A stretch of DNA of 64,000 bases from Planococcus shixiaomingii (lineage in GTDB: Bacteria; Bacillota; Bacilli; Bacillales_A; Planococcaceae), in the NCBI RefSeq assembly GCF_030413615.1, contig NZ_CP129236.1, positions 1,844,001 to 1,908,000 on the forward strand. The letters run 5' to 3'. This document shows positions 1-8,686 of the stretch, one piece after another; the stretch's first letter is position 1; every line of letters begins with the position of its first letter. The notes under the pieces were generated by a model. It was given only the letters and a program-made list of their open reading frames with translations. It had not been told where the DNA came from and did not search any database. Position numbers and translations under genes: made by a program.

Positions 1-473
1 TCTTATGAAGTTTCTTTTATTTTGCACTAGTGTACTTTTACAAATAGTTTTATATCGGTTGAAACTGCTGTTATGGTTTTTAGAGTTGTTACTCCTTAAC
101 CTGTTTATGGAAATAAAAAAAGATGACTTCGGTCCAATACCAAAACCATCTTATATCAACGAAGAACAAAGAGTTTTTTTATTTGTTTTCACTTAAATAG
201 GTGTATTTTTAGCATGCATCTTAAGACGTTGATTGAAAAGTTATCCTATTGGCAGCCTCGCTGGTAAAGCAATATTTACTGAATCACTTTAGTGTAATAT
301 CAATGCATTTAGCTACTTATTCATTTAGCTGATAAAACTAAAATGTATGTAAAAAATAATGTTTTATTTACCAAGTTTTGGTGTTACTATATTACTAGTT
401 TTTAAATTGTAATTTATTGTCTTTCTTGAACTCATATTTATTTGATTGCGGTAAATTTAGGAGTGACGTAAAC
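1..473. other. Gene-free left edge with one dispersed-repeat copy
   Basis: No convincing gene starts here. A short open frame at 5-196 lies over the dispersed repeat (copy at 6-76) and has no ribosome site, so it is not called. The rest is AT-rich spacer before the broken membrane-protein gene; no promoter stands out. Confidence 0.6.
6..76 (+). repeat. Dispersed intergenic element, copy 1
   Basis: T-rich stretch followed by the core TGTACTTTTACAAATAGTTT at 31-50. A second short pairing follows: AGTTT at 46-50 against AAACT at 62-66, then GCTG. The copy at 31487-31585 has GGTTTT/AAAACC at the same place, which keeps the pairing with different bases. The 5' hairpin arm may lie outside the window. 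Confidence 0.55.
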
Positions 474-1076
474 GTGCCCGGTATTGAAAAAGTAATTGAA
501 ATACATGAACAAGTATTATCTGTTTCTAATGCACCAGCTGCAATAATAGGGGGATTACTATGGGTATTCCTTGGAGTTGCATTTGTAGTTTATTTATTTA
601 AAGAAAAAAAGAATTTTTCACTTCAGGAATGGGTTTTTAACGGTGTTTTTCTTGGTATAGTATTGTTGATTTTAGGTGGTTTATCTTTTGCAATTAAGGA
701 CTATGATTTTTCGATCAGCGAAAAACAATGGAAAGAAAATTACCTGAACCCTTATTTAAAAGGATTGCCGGAGAATAAAGAATATGTGGAAGACTTTTCA
801 CAAATAGTACCTGATGAAGAGGATGCAATTAAATCTATCTAAATAAACGATAAAGAAAAACCTATAACGGTTGAAATATTTACGTTGAATAAAGAAAACA
901 AAATAACAAAAAAAATACCTGTTCAAGTAGTTCTTCAAAAAGAACCTATCAACAAACCTTATTTAACTTATAAAACCATAGAAAAAAATATATCAAGCGA
1001 ATATACTACTAAACAACATTACGAAACAATTTTACATATACCTGAAAATTATAAGGTTATAGCTCCAACAAAGTAA
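474..1076 (+). pseudogene. Two-helix membrane protein split by an in-frame TAA
   Basis: Unrecognised membrane protein. The best start is GTG 474, behind AGGAG ten bases upstream; a TTG at 417 is in frame but has no ribosome site. Hydrophobic helices lie near residues 22-42 and 56-74, followed by a hydrophilic tail. A TAA at 840-842 ends the frame after 122 residues, but the same frame then runs open for 77 more codons to 1076, with no ribosome site or good start of its own. The tail reads as normal protein (for example near IPVQVVLQKEP), so this is most simply one ~200-residue gene with a nonsense mutation. A functional truncated form cannot be excluded. Function unknown. Confidence 0.6.
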
Positions 1077-1210
1077 TTTTTTGTTACAGGTTACTTAGAG
1101 TTTATCAACAGAAGTAAAATCATGTTCATTTTAAGTTGTATTTGAATTGCTATTTTTAAAGGTGTGACAATTGGTTTTTTTTGCGGTTAATCAATTTACA
1201 TAACATCAAA

Positions 1211-1274
1211 GGAAAGAAGCTAAAACAAGAGCTTCTTTTCTTTTTTTTGCAAAAATGTACTTTACCAAAGGGTT
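1211..1274 (+). repeat. Dispersed intergenic element, copy 2
   Basis: Hairpin AAAGAAGCT (1213-1221) / AGCTTCTTT (1230-1238) with a T run to 1248, then the core TGTACTTTACCAAAGGGTT at 1256-1274. It lies 135 bases after the broken membrane-protein gene, so the hairpin may act as its terminator. The second half of the core has diverged. Confidence 0.6.
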
Positions 1275-1333
1275 ATCTATATTAATTGAAAAAGTAAACA
1301 ACGAATAGTGAAATAGCAAATAGTCAAAAAAAA

Positions 1334-1361
1334 GTTGCACTTTTTAAGTGCAGCTTTTTTT
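1334..1361. terminator. Rho-independent terminator, probably bidirectional
   Basis: Stem GTTGCACTT (1334-1342) / AAGTGCAGC (1346-1354) followed by seven T and preceded by an A run, between convergent genes. It can serve the plus-strand relic and the minus-strand anti-sigma gene ending at 1549. The rest of the 1077-1548 spacer shows no gene. Confidence 0.7.
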
Positions 1362-1548
1362 GTAATGGTTTATATATGCTAAGTTTATATTTCATAATTT
1401 TTTAGAAGCTGCTTGAATACGAAGATATGCTGTAATCAGCCGCTTCTCTCACTTTCGTCTTTAAACGTGTACTTTTATGAGCGCATTGAATATTGAATGG
1501 AAGCATGCAAATGCAGCCATACAGAAAAAATGCTGCCTTTTGGCAGCG

Positions 1549-2352
1549 TCAATAAATATCTTCATTCATATCTGTAAGCAAATCATCCTTATCCAAGAAT
1601 TGAAGCTTCTCGATTTTTCCTTCTTCAGAGGCTAGGGCTTCACCTTCGAACTGATAGGGATTGACTTCTCCGTTGGCGTTTTTATATTCCACCAGGAAAG
1701 TAAACTGGTACATTTTCGGATTGTGTTCGTTCTGGCTGATTTTTATATCAGAGGCAGTCATTGCATAATCTCCATCAAAACCACTATACATAAAAGCAGG
1801 CGTTGCATTTAAAAAATTGTCATAGCCATTCTCTGTGAAATAAGTAGCGTACGTATCTGCCATATAGTTCATATAGTCTTGCCATACAGGTGTTTCCTGT
1901 AACGCATCAAACTCTTCCTGGGTTTCCGCATTGCTTTGGGCTTCCATAGCGGCTTCCCATAATTCTTTATACTTCTCGTCCGGACCATTGAACTCCTCTT
2001 CAATGACAGCTTTAATGGTTTCTCTGCTTTTTTCGACATCCACTTCATCACTTCCTAACGAGACAGGATCTTCATTCGTGCTATTTCCTGTTCCTGTCGT
2101 CAAACCGCCATTTTCTTGAAGGATAGTTTGGGATAGGAACAAATATCCGGCAACTAAAATGATCGTGCAGAGCACTAAACTGGAGGCAAATTTAAAGCCA
2201 TTGAAAAAACGGGTTTTGGATTTCTGCTTATTCAGATTCGATAAAATCTGGGTGTGCAGATTTGCTTTGTGTTTCTGGTTCCAAATGATATCCTGATCCA
2301 ATTTTTTCAACTGATCGTCCAATACGTTGTGAGTACCATCAGTTTTTTTCAT
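1549..2352 (-). CDS. Probable membrane anti-sigma factor for the adjacent ECF sigma
   Basis: A 267-residue protein with a basic cytoplasmic N-terminus (about 1-50, including a W-N-Q-K-H stretch typical of small Bacillus anti-sigma proteins), one membrane helix near residues 52-73, and a ~190-residue extracellular part rich in Asp and Glu. It overlaps the 3' end of the upstream ECF sigma gene by 14 bases, so the two are translationally coupled. That arrangement is the usual sigma/anti-sigma order. No ZAS-type HxxxCxxC zinc motif is seen. The anti-sigma role is inferred from gene order and topology; the external signal is unknown. Confidence 0.65.
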   Translation of the reverse strand: MKKTDGTHNVLDDQLKKLDQDIIWNQKHKANLHTQILSNLNKQKSKTRFFNGFKFASSLVLCTIILVAGYLFLSQTILQENGGLTTGTGNSTNEDPVSLGSDEVDVEKSRETIKAVIEEEFNGPDEKYKELWEAAMEAQSNAETQEEFDALQETPVWQDYMNYMADTYATYFTENGYDNFLNATPAFMYSGFDGDYAMTASDIKISQNEHNPKMYQFTFLVEYKNANGEVNPYQFEGEALASEEGKIEKLQFLDKDDLLTDMNEDIY

Positions 2353-2863
2353 GGATAATTCCCTCCTTATTCAATTGTTTTTCCAATGCGGCAATGGCAC
2401 GAGAAAGGGTGTTTTTCACTTTGCTTTGCGACCAATTTAAAATTTCTCCGGTTTCTTCTATACTGAACTCCCTTATTTTCCTCAGGATAATGACTTCGCG
2501 ATACGGAACTTTTAGCTGGCCTAGCGCATGATAAAGTTCTGTTGAGTTCTCTCTGACCTCCACCATTTCTTCAGGTAAGGTGCTGGTATTTTTTCCGAGC
2601 AGTACAAGCTCCTTTAACAGCTCAAGCGGCTTTTGCTTTCGAATAAAATCAACGGTGAGGTTATGGGCAATGCGAAAAAGCCAGGTTTTCGGGTTTGCCT
2701 TTCGTTCAAAGGTGTCATAATACTTGAATGCGTTGATAAACGTCTCTTGTGTTAAATCCTCAGCCTGCTGATGATTGCGTACCATCAGCAATATGTACCT
2801 GAATATCGCATCACTGTGCTGCTGATACCACTCAGTGATTTCGCTTATTCGCTCATTCGACAA
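2339..2863 (-). CDS. ECF-type RNA polymerase sigma factor
   Basis: A 174-residue sigma-70 family protein of ECF size. Region 2 covers about residues 11-77 and carries the core-binding EDLTQETFINAF stretch; region 4, with its helix-turn-helix, covers about 109-164 (EETGEILNWSQSKVKNTLSRA). ATG 2863 follows a good AGGAGG site. It is the first gene of a two-gene operon with the membrane protein that overlaps its end. An ECF-like promoter (2899-2926) suggests autoregulation. Region 3 is absent, as expected. The regulon cannot be told from this window. Confidence 0.93.
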   Translation of the reverse strand: MSNERISEITEWYQQHSDAIFRYILLMVRNHQQAEDLTQETFINAFKYYDTFERKANPKTWLFRIAHNLTVDFIRKQKPLELLKELVLLGKNTSTLPEEMVEVRENSTELYHALGQLKVPYREVIILRKIREFSIEETGEILNWSQSKVKNTLSRAIAALEKQLNKEGIIHEKN

Positions 2864-2898
2864 AGAACCCCGCCTCCTAATTTATGGTTTCTACCTGT

Positions 2899-2926
2899 TA
2901 GACGTAATCAAATAATAAAAGTCGTG
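2899..2926 (-). promoter_or_regulatory. Putative ECF-type autoregulatory promoter
   Basis: Read on the minus strand, an ACGAC box (plus 2921-2925) is followed 16 bases later by CGTC (plus 2901-2904). This resembles the AAC-N16-CGTC layout of Bacillus ECF promoters. It lies about 38 bases before the sigma gene start. The -35 box is only a partial match. Confidence 0.45.
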
Positions 2927-3308
2927 TTTTAGAGAATTTTTATATTTTTTATTCTTTAACCAAAGTACACAAAAGGAGGGATGAAAATTTAAAGAGAGAA
3001 TAGACCATGTAAAGATTAGTCGATTTTTATTGTTTCACTTATAAAAGCATATTTTTCGAACAGTTCTATTAACAAGTAAAGGAATAGATTCATCATGATA
3101 ATAATGTCGGTTTTAAATGAATAACAGGAAGAGAATGGGTTTACATCATAAAACATATAGGCAAAAGTGCGACCTCCAAATAAAAAAGGGGGGTACAATT
3201 TTTCCTTGAGGCTTCATCAGCGGCTTTATCCCCCCCATTTGAGGCAAGGAAAAGGGCAAACGTAAATTAGATAAAAAGAACTGCATTCAATAAGCTCTGG
3301 GCGTATGT
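2927..3308. other. Divergent spacer, no gene seen
   Basis: The 382 bases between the sigma promoter and the alcohol dehydrogenase promoter contain only an unsupported 60-codon minus frame (3016-3198) without a ribosome site. No hairpin or repeat stands out. Confidence 0.6.
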
Positions 3309-3338
3309 TTGGATAAAGAATTAATATATTGTTATAAT
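3309..3338 (+). promoter_or_regulatory. Sigma-A promoter of the alcohol dehydrogenase gene
   Basis: TTGGAT (3309-3314), an 18-base spacer and TATAAT (3333-3338), about 50 bases before the start codon. An ATG at 3337 overlaps the -10 box and cannot be the translation start. Confidence 0.6.
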
Positions 3339-3390
3339 GAATCACCATAAGCAACTAAATAAAAAAATTATAAAAGGAGAGAATTTTATT

Positions 3391-4464
3391 ATGAAAATTA
3401 AAGCTGCAGTCACCCCTAAAACGGGACAACCTTTTGAAATCACTGACATTGAATTGCCAGAACTTGAATCAAAAGATGTTTTAATAAGAGTAACAGCATC
3501 CGGGATTTGTCATACTGATGTTTCAGGGAGAGACACAGGTATGGTCAATCCACCCGCAGTTCTTGGTCATGAAGGCGCTGGAATCGTTGAAGAAATAGGG
3601 TCTGAAGTTACTGAATTGCAAAAAGGAGATCATGTAGTCGTCTCATTCGCAAGCTGTGGAAAATGTGATAATTGTTTAGCCAATCACCCTGCACATTGCA
3701 GATATTACGGTGAACTGAATTTGAATAGCCATATTGACCAAGAAACCAATGAATTGGTTTCCAGATTCTTTGGTCAGTCTTCATTTGCAACATACTCACT
3801 CGTTAACCAAAGGAATGTTGTGAAAATTGATAAGGATATGGACTTAGCTTTAGCAGCTCCACTAGGGTGTGGCTTACAAACAGGAGCTAGCAGTGTTTTA
3901 AATGTGCTCAAGCCTGAAGCAGGAAGTTCTATCGCGGTATTTGGAGTCGGAGCCGTTGGATTAAGTGGAATTATGGCTGCTAAAATTGCAGGCTGCAAAA
4001 ACATTATTGCAATTGATCTCCATGAAAATCGCTTAGAACTTGCAAAAGAGTTGGGTGCAACTGCGACTATAAAAAGTGGCAAAAGTGTTGATACTGCAGA
4101 AAAAATCAATGAAATTACTGGAGCTGGAGTGCAGCATGTACTTGATACTACCGGAGTAGATGTGGTGATTGCACAGGCAATCGCATCATTAGATACTTTC
4201 GGAAAAATAGTTACGGTTGTTACTGATTTTAATCTTTCCATACCTTTGGAAGCTTTAGCATTAAAAGGCGGCAGTATTATAGGAACCAGTCAAGGCGATG
4301 CAACTCCACAAACATTCATTCCAGAAATGATTTCTTATTATAAAAAGGGACAATTTCCATATGATCGAATGGTAAAATACTATGAATTCGATGAAATAAA
4401 TAAGGCATTTGAAGAATCAGAGAATGGTTCAGTAATCAAGCCTGTTTTAAAAATTAATTATTAA
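3391..4464 (+). CDS. Zinc-dependent NAD(P) alcohol dehydrogenase (MDR family)
   Basis: A 357-residue medium-chain dehydrogenase that oxidises alcohols or reduces aldehydes with NAD(P). Catalytic zinc ligands are Cys40 (GICHTD), His60-Glu61 (GHEGAG) and Cys160. The structural zinc lobe has Cys89, 92, 95 and 103. The Rossmann motif GVGAVG is at 185-190. The substrate side is most like the aryl/benzyl-alcohol dehydrogenase branch, by inference. ATG 3391 follows AAAGGAG; the upstream in-frame ATG 3337 lies in the promoter. The gene is monocistronic, with a terminator 33 bases downstream. Substrate unknown. Confidence 0.92.
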   Translation: MKIKAAVTPKTGQPFEITDIELPELESKDVLIRVTASGICHTDVSGRDTGMVNPPAVLGHEGAGIVEEIGSEVTELQKGDHVVVSFASCGKCDNCLANHPAHCRYYGELNLNSHIDQETNELVSRFFGQSSFATYSLVNQRNVVKIDKDMDLALAAPLGCGLQTGASSVLNVLKPEAGSSIAVFGVGAVGLSGIMAAKIAGCKNIIAIDLHENRLELAKELGATATIKSGKSVDTAEKINEITGAGVQHVLDTTGVDVVIAQAIASLDTFGKIVTVVTDFNLSIPLEALALKGGSIIGTSQGDATPQTFIPEMISYYKKGQFPYDRMVKYYEFDEINKAFEESENGSVIKPVLKINY

Positions 4465-4496
4465 AATTCAATGTCTACGAAATTAAAATGAGAAGA

Positions 4497-4542
4497 GCAC
4501 CTTTCAAGCAGTTTAAAGCTGTTTGGAAGGTGCGTTTTTTTT
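4497..4542 (+). terminator. Terminator of the alcohol dehydrogenase gene
   Basis: A long stem opening with GCACCTTTC and closing with GGAAGGTGC (4497-4533), followed by eight T, 33 bases after the stop codon. Confidence 0.85.
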
Positions 4543-4703
4543 GGTATCTTCTTTCTAATTTTAATCATCACTTATGCGATTAAGATAGGAATCATGCTCA
4601 GAATAAACGTTAATACAAAGTGAGAGAAGATGTTCTTTCATCAGCTTTTCGCACATTTAAAGTCTTGGCAATCCTGGCTTTTGAGACGGATCAAAATGAC
4701 AAT

Positions 4704-4943
4704 TCATAAATTCTTATTTTTCTCTAATGCAATTTCAAATCTTTTCCTTATTACTTGATTGGCGGCAGGAAAGCCTAAAGCCTGAAATCTTTGCCAGTCT
4801 TTTACCGAATGGCCGTCAATAATCCATTTTCCCTTTTCTTTCTCGGCGTCAATAATACCTGCGTTTATCCAGTAAGTAATAGTTGTACGACTAACTCCAA
4901 AAATTGGCATTGCCTCGGTAATCGTATAATTTCTCTTTTCCAT
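4704..4943 (-). CDS. Small helix-turn-helix DNA-binding protein (MerR/excisionase-like fold)
   Basis: A 79-residue protein. Residues 6-50 form a winged-helix HTH of the kind seen in excisionase and MerR-N-terminal proteins: YTITEAMPIFGVSRTTITYW, a wing, then a GKWIIDGHSVKDW strand-helix. ATG 4943 follows GGGAGGAG. It stands alone between the dehydrogenase and the second sigma operon, with no integrase or phage gene nearby. A function in excision is therefore not supported; a small regulator is more likely. Target unknown. Confidence 0.75.
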   Translation of the reverse strand: MEKRNYTITEAMPIFGVSRTTITYWINAGIIDAEKEKGKWIIDGHSVKDWQRFQALGFPAANQVIRKRFEIALEKNKNL

Positions 4944-5182
4944 AAAACTCCTCCCAAAGGCCTTTTCATTTATTGTATACCAAATATTAACATAAATGGT
5001 AGATGGTATTTGGGGTTAATATGTATAATGAAAAATATGTTAACACATCTGCACTTATTAGAAGATAATAGTTCTAGTGATTTGTTTACTTGTTCCGCCA
5101 GAAAGGGAAGAAAGGGCCAAAAAGCCGATGACTTCCTTTTCTTTTGGTTTTAATAAAAGATCTCCCTTAAAAATTAAAAAAC

Positions 5183-5208
5183 GAAACTATTTTCAGAAAT
5201 CTTGCGTC
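5183..5208 (+). promoter_or_regulatory. Putative ECF-type promoter of the second sigma operon
   Basis: GAAAC (5183-5187) and CGTC (5205-5208) are separated by 17 bases, giving an ECF-like promoter. It ends about 30 bases before the likely GTG start at 5241, so an upstream TTG at 5202 is inside the promoter. This suggests autoregulation. Confidence 0.5.
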
Positions 5209-5240
5209 TATCGGGTGTTAAGGAAAGGGTGGTGTGTTTT

Positions 5241-5795
5241 GTGGCGAGGGATGATGCAGAAACAAGCTTGAGTGAAGAACAACTGAAGCAGGCAATGGAT
5301 CAGTACGGCGAATACTTGATCCGGCTGGCTTATCTGTACGTAAAGGATTGGGCAATTGCTGAAGACATCATGCAAGAAGTCTTTCTCACGTACTACCGGA
5401 AAGCGGATCAGTTTGAACAGCGTTCTTCCCTTAAAACCTATCTCTCCAAAATGACAATCAATAAATGCCACGACCACCTTAGAAGCTGGAAAAACAGACA
5501 GTCGTTCTTTTCGGAGTCGATTGGCAATCTGATTTCCCGTTCCCATACGCCTGAAGAAGCGGTGGTAGAGCAATCGGGGCAAGCCGATCTAATGGGTAAG
5601 GTAATGGAGCTACCTATCAAATACCAGGAAGTCATCCTCCTATATTACTACCAGGAATTCAACGGCAACGAAATCAGCCAGCTGCTGGACTGCTCGGAAA
5701 ATACCGTGAAAACCAGACTCAAAAGAGCGAAGGCGTTGTTGAAGGACCAAGTCAGCCTAAGAGAATGGGAGGGGTTACCGGATGAACAGATTTAA
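5241..5795 (+). CDS. ECF-type RNA polymerase sigma factor
   Basis: A 184-residue ECF sigma factor. Region 2 covers about residues 16-82 (EDIMQEVFLTYY, then LSKMTINKCHDHLR); region 4 covers about 115-167 (LPIKYQEVILLYY, then ISQLLDCSENTVKTRLKRA). GTG 5241 is chosen because AGGAAAGGG lies 11 bases upstream and the in-frame TTG 5202 overlaps the promoter. The 3' end overlaps the next gene by 14 bases, the same overlap as in the pair at 1549-2863. The two sigma factors differ clearly in sequence and are not recent duplicates. Confidence 0.9.
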   Translation: MARDDAETSLSEEQLKQAMDQYGEYLIRLAYLYVKDWAIAEDIMQEVFLTYYRKADQFEQRSSLKTYLSKMTINKCHDHLRSWKNRQSFFSESIGNLISRSHTPEEAVVEQSGQADLMGKVMELPIKYQEVILLYYYQEFNGNEISQLLDCSENTVKTRLKRAKALLKDQVSLREWEGLPDEQI

Positions 5796-6741
5796 GCGAG
5801 ATATGGATAAGTTTATCGGCGAGAGTCCCCGTTTCAATGAAGCGTTAAAACAAAAAATTTTAATGAACGCAAAAGACGGGAACACATCAAAGGGTTCTAA
5901 CAAAAGAGGATGGAGCACTTTTAGGTTCGCTGCCATTTTCGTACTCTTTTTGATTGGTGTCAACTCATTTCTCGCTGTTACCCTAACCCAAGATGGACTA
6001 GAGACTCCGACCTCAACGTCAGGACAGTCGGGAGAGCCAGTGAAAAATTTTACTGATAAAAGTAAGAACTGGAAAGTAACCTATACCCAAAAGGATTTAA
6101 GTGCCGGTGGTCGAGACTCGTTCATGACCATCGAATATATCGGGGAAGGACATAAGCCTAAAGAAATCGGCTATCGGTTTGTCTACAAAAAGGATCAAGA
6201 GTTGTTTGGAGGTTCACTTTTATTGAATGAAAATGGCAGTTATCCTGACGTTGGTTTTGGGACATGCAAAACATGTATTTTATATGCGGAGGATGATGAA
6301 ATCCCTGGAACAATCGAGTGGGAAGGTCAACAGGAAAGCCTGGTGCTGACGAAAACTGATATGTCGAAATGGCAAGAAAGCCCGTTATTTGATTCAGGCA
6401 GTTATACCATGATTGGCGAAGAGGGAAGAGCAGGTTTTATTTACGATGACAGTGAAGTAACTCGCTTCTATGAAGATAAAAAACAGAAGTATATGTGGCA
6501 TTTCTGGGGCAGCCAAGTAGAGCTTACGGGTTCGTTTAAAGTAGTTGGTACTCATGAGAATAGCAGCGATGAAATCATTGTGGTACCAGAAGGAAAGGAG
6601 TCGTTCCTGAGTCCAAATAATGGCGCCGATCACCATATCCCAACTCATATGTCGCTGCCAGAAAAGGGCATGTGGAAGTTAGAAGCTGTTTTTAATGAAA
6701 AGGTCATAGGCACTGTCTATGTGGAAGTGCATGCGAAGTAA
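5782..6741 (+). CDS. Probable membrane anti-sigma factor for the second ECF sigma
   Basis: A 319-residue protein with a cytoplasmic N-terminus of about 45 residues, one membrane helix near 48-68, then a ~250-residue extracellular domain. That domain contains a CKTC pair near the middle and ends in beta-rich sequence. It starts 14 bases inside the sigma gene, so coupling and an anti-sigma role are likely. It shows no clear similarity to the first anti-sigma beyond layout. The outer domain may be the sensor, by inference; the ligand is unknown. Confidence 0.6.
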   Translation: MNRFKRDMDKFIGESPRFNEALKQKILMNAKDGNTSKGSNKRGWSTFRFAAIFVLFLIGVNSFLAVTLTQDGLETPTSTSGQSGEPVKNFTDKSKNWKVTYTQKDLSAGGRDSFMTIEYIGEGHKPKEIGYRFVYKKDQELFGGSLLLNENGSYPDVGFGTCKTCILYAEDDEIPGTIEWEGQQESLVLTKTDMSKWQESPLFDSGSYTMIGEEGRAGFIYDDSEVTRFYEDKKQKYMWHFWGSQVELTGSFKVVGTHENSSDEIIVVPEGKESFLSPNNGADHHIPTHMSLPEKGMWKLEAVFNEKVIGTVYVEVHAK

Positions 6742-6889
6742 CATGGGGGAAATGAGAACAGTTAATATCCGATAATACCAAAAGTTAGGGTGGTGCTATA
6801 GTAGCATCGCCCTTCCGCTTTAATTATATTGGTATACTTTTTCGGATAGCAAATATTGAAAGTGGTCAGAGAAAGGCAAAGCCGCATAT

Positions 6890-7303
6890 TTAATGTTCTA
6901 TGACAACCAAAATAGTATCCTGGCTTTGGTCTTCGCAATCGCCTAACAGATAATCCACTCTTTTATCAGATTCCTCTTTGCGCAGTTCCGTGCAAACCGT
7001 TTCTGTCACTTCAAATGAACCGTATTCATCTTCAGTCATGTCTCTCGTGAAATGAATGGCCTTGCCATCATACTGAAGATCAAGATAAATAGGGTCTCCC
7101 TCCGTCGTATAAGTAAGGATCAGTATATGGTCGGGTTGCTCTTTATTGAAGTTCTTTAAAAACGTTTGAAAACGGTTTAAATTCTCTACTTTTCCTAAGT
7201 TTCTCTCTGTAATTGTGTCCGATGTCGGAAAAGAAGCATAATCATTCTGACATCCAAAGAGAACAAGACAACTAAATAAAAATAACACCCAATTTTTCTT
7301 CAC
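6890..7303 (-). CDS. DUF4362 lipoprotein
   Basis: A 137-residue lipoprotein with signal peptide KKNWVLFLFSCLVLFGC and lipobox Cys18. The mature part resembles DUF4362 proteins (ILTYTTEGDPIYLDLQYDGKAI, then a Cys-containing C-terminal half). GTG 7303 is used because AAGGAG lies eight bases upstream; an earlier in-frame GTG at 7324 lacks a ribosome site. It would be anchored on the outer face of the membrane. The family has no known function. No operon partner. Confidence 0.75.
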   Translation of the reverse strand: MKKNWVLFLFSCLVLFGCQNDYASFPTSDTITERNLGKVENLNRFQTFLKNFNKEQPDHILILTYTTEGDPIYLDLQYDGKAIHFTRDMTEDEYGSFEVTETVCTELRKEESDKRVDYLLGDCEDQSQDTILVVIEH

Positions 7304-7429
7304 TTCACGCGCTCCTTTTTGCACATTAAGATGGAAGAAGCCTCAACTTATCTTATGGCAGTAGTTGAACAATTTTTCCATTCTGCACATAACACCTTAT
7401 CCTTCAAGTCAGAGATTACCGCCAATCAA

Positions 7430-7617
7430 AAAAAGATTGCCAGAAAAAATTTTTCCCAAATTAATTCAGACAGCCAGGAAGACTAGAAGAACAGGATAGA
7501 AGGATTAATTCGAAGGTTGATCCAATGGCATCGAAAGTAAGTGCTATTAATACGGATCCTCAAGTAGAGCTTGGCGGATTCGGCTGGCTTAACTTAGTGA
7601 AGAAGACTCCTGCTTAA
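7430..7617 (+). pseudogene. Relic of a DinB-family gene
   Basis: Three reading frames together recreate the C-terminal half of a DinB protein like the intact one at 58246. The pieces are KKRLPEKI, then INSDSQED, stop, KNRIEGLIRRLIQWHRK, then ASKVSAINTDPQVELGGFGW and LN. They align with RLPDEM, NNSDTKEELIRRMEELIERV and KVDSINPNYKVEHGGFGWLN of the intact protein. At least two frameshifts and one stop are present, and the last metal-binding His segment is missing. The fragment is dead. Confidence 0.7.
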
Positions 7618-7681
7618 TGAAAGAATAAAAGGTTGCAGCTGCGATTTTTTTATTCTTCTTCATAGTTTGTATTACTTTAAT

Positions 7682-8110
7682 CTAAATGCCTTTACCTGTT
7701 TCAAAATCTATAGGCAACGAGGAATGTTCATGGGTGATTGACCATGAGTTTTTCACTTTTTTCAGTCCGTAGGTGAACCGGTTAGTCGTTTGATGAAGTG
7801 GCTCACCCGATTCTTCTTGATAACCTGTAAACGTCACTGCACAATGTACAAATGCCAAGGTTGAAGTTTTTTCAATTACGACTTCATTAAAAGTAACTTC
7901 AAGGAAAACGCTCTCTTCACGCAAACCATTAAACCACTCGGATACAGTCGTCTCCCATGAAGAAATTCCTTTGCTTTCCCAGTTTCCCCAACAATCATAA
8001 ATGTGGATTCCAGGTGCATACAGGGACAAGAATTTCTCGACATCTTTTTCATAAGCTGCGGTTTTGTAAGCTTCAAGAACATCGTACACTTCAGAGAAAA
8101 TTTTCGTCAT
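7682..8110 (-). CDS. SnoaL-like (NTF2-fold) protein
   Basis: A 142-residue NTF2-like protein with the family's usual start: a helix (EVYDVLEAYKTAAYEKDVEKFLSL), then Y-x-P-x-I-x-I-Y-D and a W-x-N-W-E segment. It ends in the conserved SWSITHEHSSLP strand. This family forms small alpha+beta barrels that act as isomerases, hydrolases or ligand binders. Nothing here fixes the substrate. ATG 8110 follows AAAGGAGA. The gene is single. Confidence 0.8.
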   Translation of the reverse strand: MTKIFSEVYDVLEAYKTAAYEKDVEKFLSLYAPGIHIYDCWGNWESKGISSWETTVSEWFNGLREESVFLEVTFNEVVIEKTSTLAFVHCAVTFTGYQEESGEPLHQTTNRFTYGLKKVKNSWSITHEHSSLPIDFETGKGI

Positions 8111-8446
8111 AGTTGTCTTCTCCTTTCCCGATTACAAAATAAATTTATACGGATTAGTCCATTAGTCTCTCAAGTCTCAATTCGAGGGCCAACTTGTTTT
8201 TCCTGCTTTGATATTTTAATGTTTGTTTTTTATGTCTGAAAAGCGACATTCTTGTTATTGATCATCGTTCTTACTGGTATAAGTTCTGACAAGGGGAGAT
8301 TTTTTGGCTGAATGCATTAAGCCATCAGTTTTTTATTGCCATAGACTAGAGTACATTTCTGATTCTGAAAAAAACTCTATAATATTAATTATCTGATTTA
8401 TGTGTTAATATTATACCAACAAGAAGTACACGGGGAGGCGTTCATC
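8111..8446. other. Spacer without a gene
   Basis: AT-rich divergent region between the SnoaL-like gene and the small membrane protein. A TATAAT-like box lies near 8378, but no good -35 pairs with it. Only weak hairpins are seen. Confidence 0.5.
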
Positions 8447-8686
8447 ATGAATCAACAAGAACCTTTGGAAAAAGAGGAATTCCAAACTGCCCAAGACTCA
8501 AACGAACCTATCGAACCTGTCGAACCAATGCTTCATGATCACTCTATGCATCACGGGGATGGCTTAGTGGAACCGAAAATCAAGGAATATGTACCTCTAG
8601 AAGTCGGTATGGTCATTTTTACAATCGTGGTATTGGTATTGATTTTTGTTGGAATATTTACCAATATGTGGGGAGTGATAGACTGA
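8447..8686 (+). CDS. Small single-pass membrane protein with His-rich N-terminal part
   Basis: A 79-residue protein of unknown function. The first 55 residues are acidic with repeated E-P-I/V-E-P units and a HDHSMHHGD patch that could bind metal. One membrane helix spans about residues 56-76 (GMVIFTIVVLVLIFVGIFTN). ATG 8447 follows GGGGAGG; an in-frame upstream start at 8402 lacks a ribosome site. Metal binding is a guess from the histidines only. Confidence 0.7.
   Translation: MNQQEPLEKEEFQTAQDSNEPIEPVEPMLHDHSMHHGDGLVEPKIKEYVPLEVGMVIFTIVVLVLIFVGIFTNMWGVID

Noticed and set aside
5..196. 63-codon open frame at the left edge
   Set aside because: It overlaps the dispersed-repeat copy, has no ribosome site and resembles no protein.
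3016..3198. Minus-strand 60-codon frame before the dehydrogenase
   Set aside because: No ribosome site, low-complexity translation, and it lies in a divergent promoter region.
4704..4943. HTH protein considered as the excisionase of an integrated element
   Set aside because: No integrase, attachment repeats or phage genes lie nearby.
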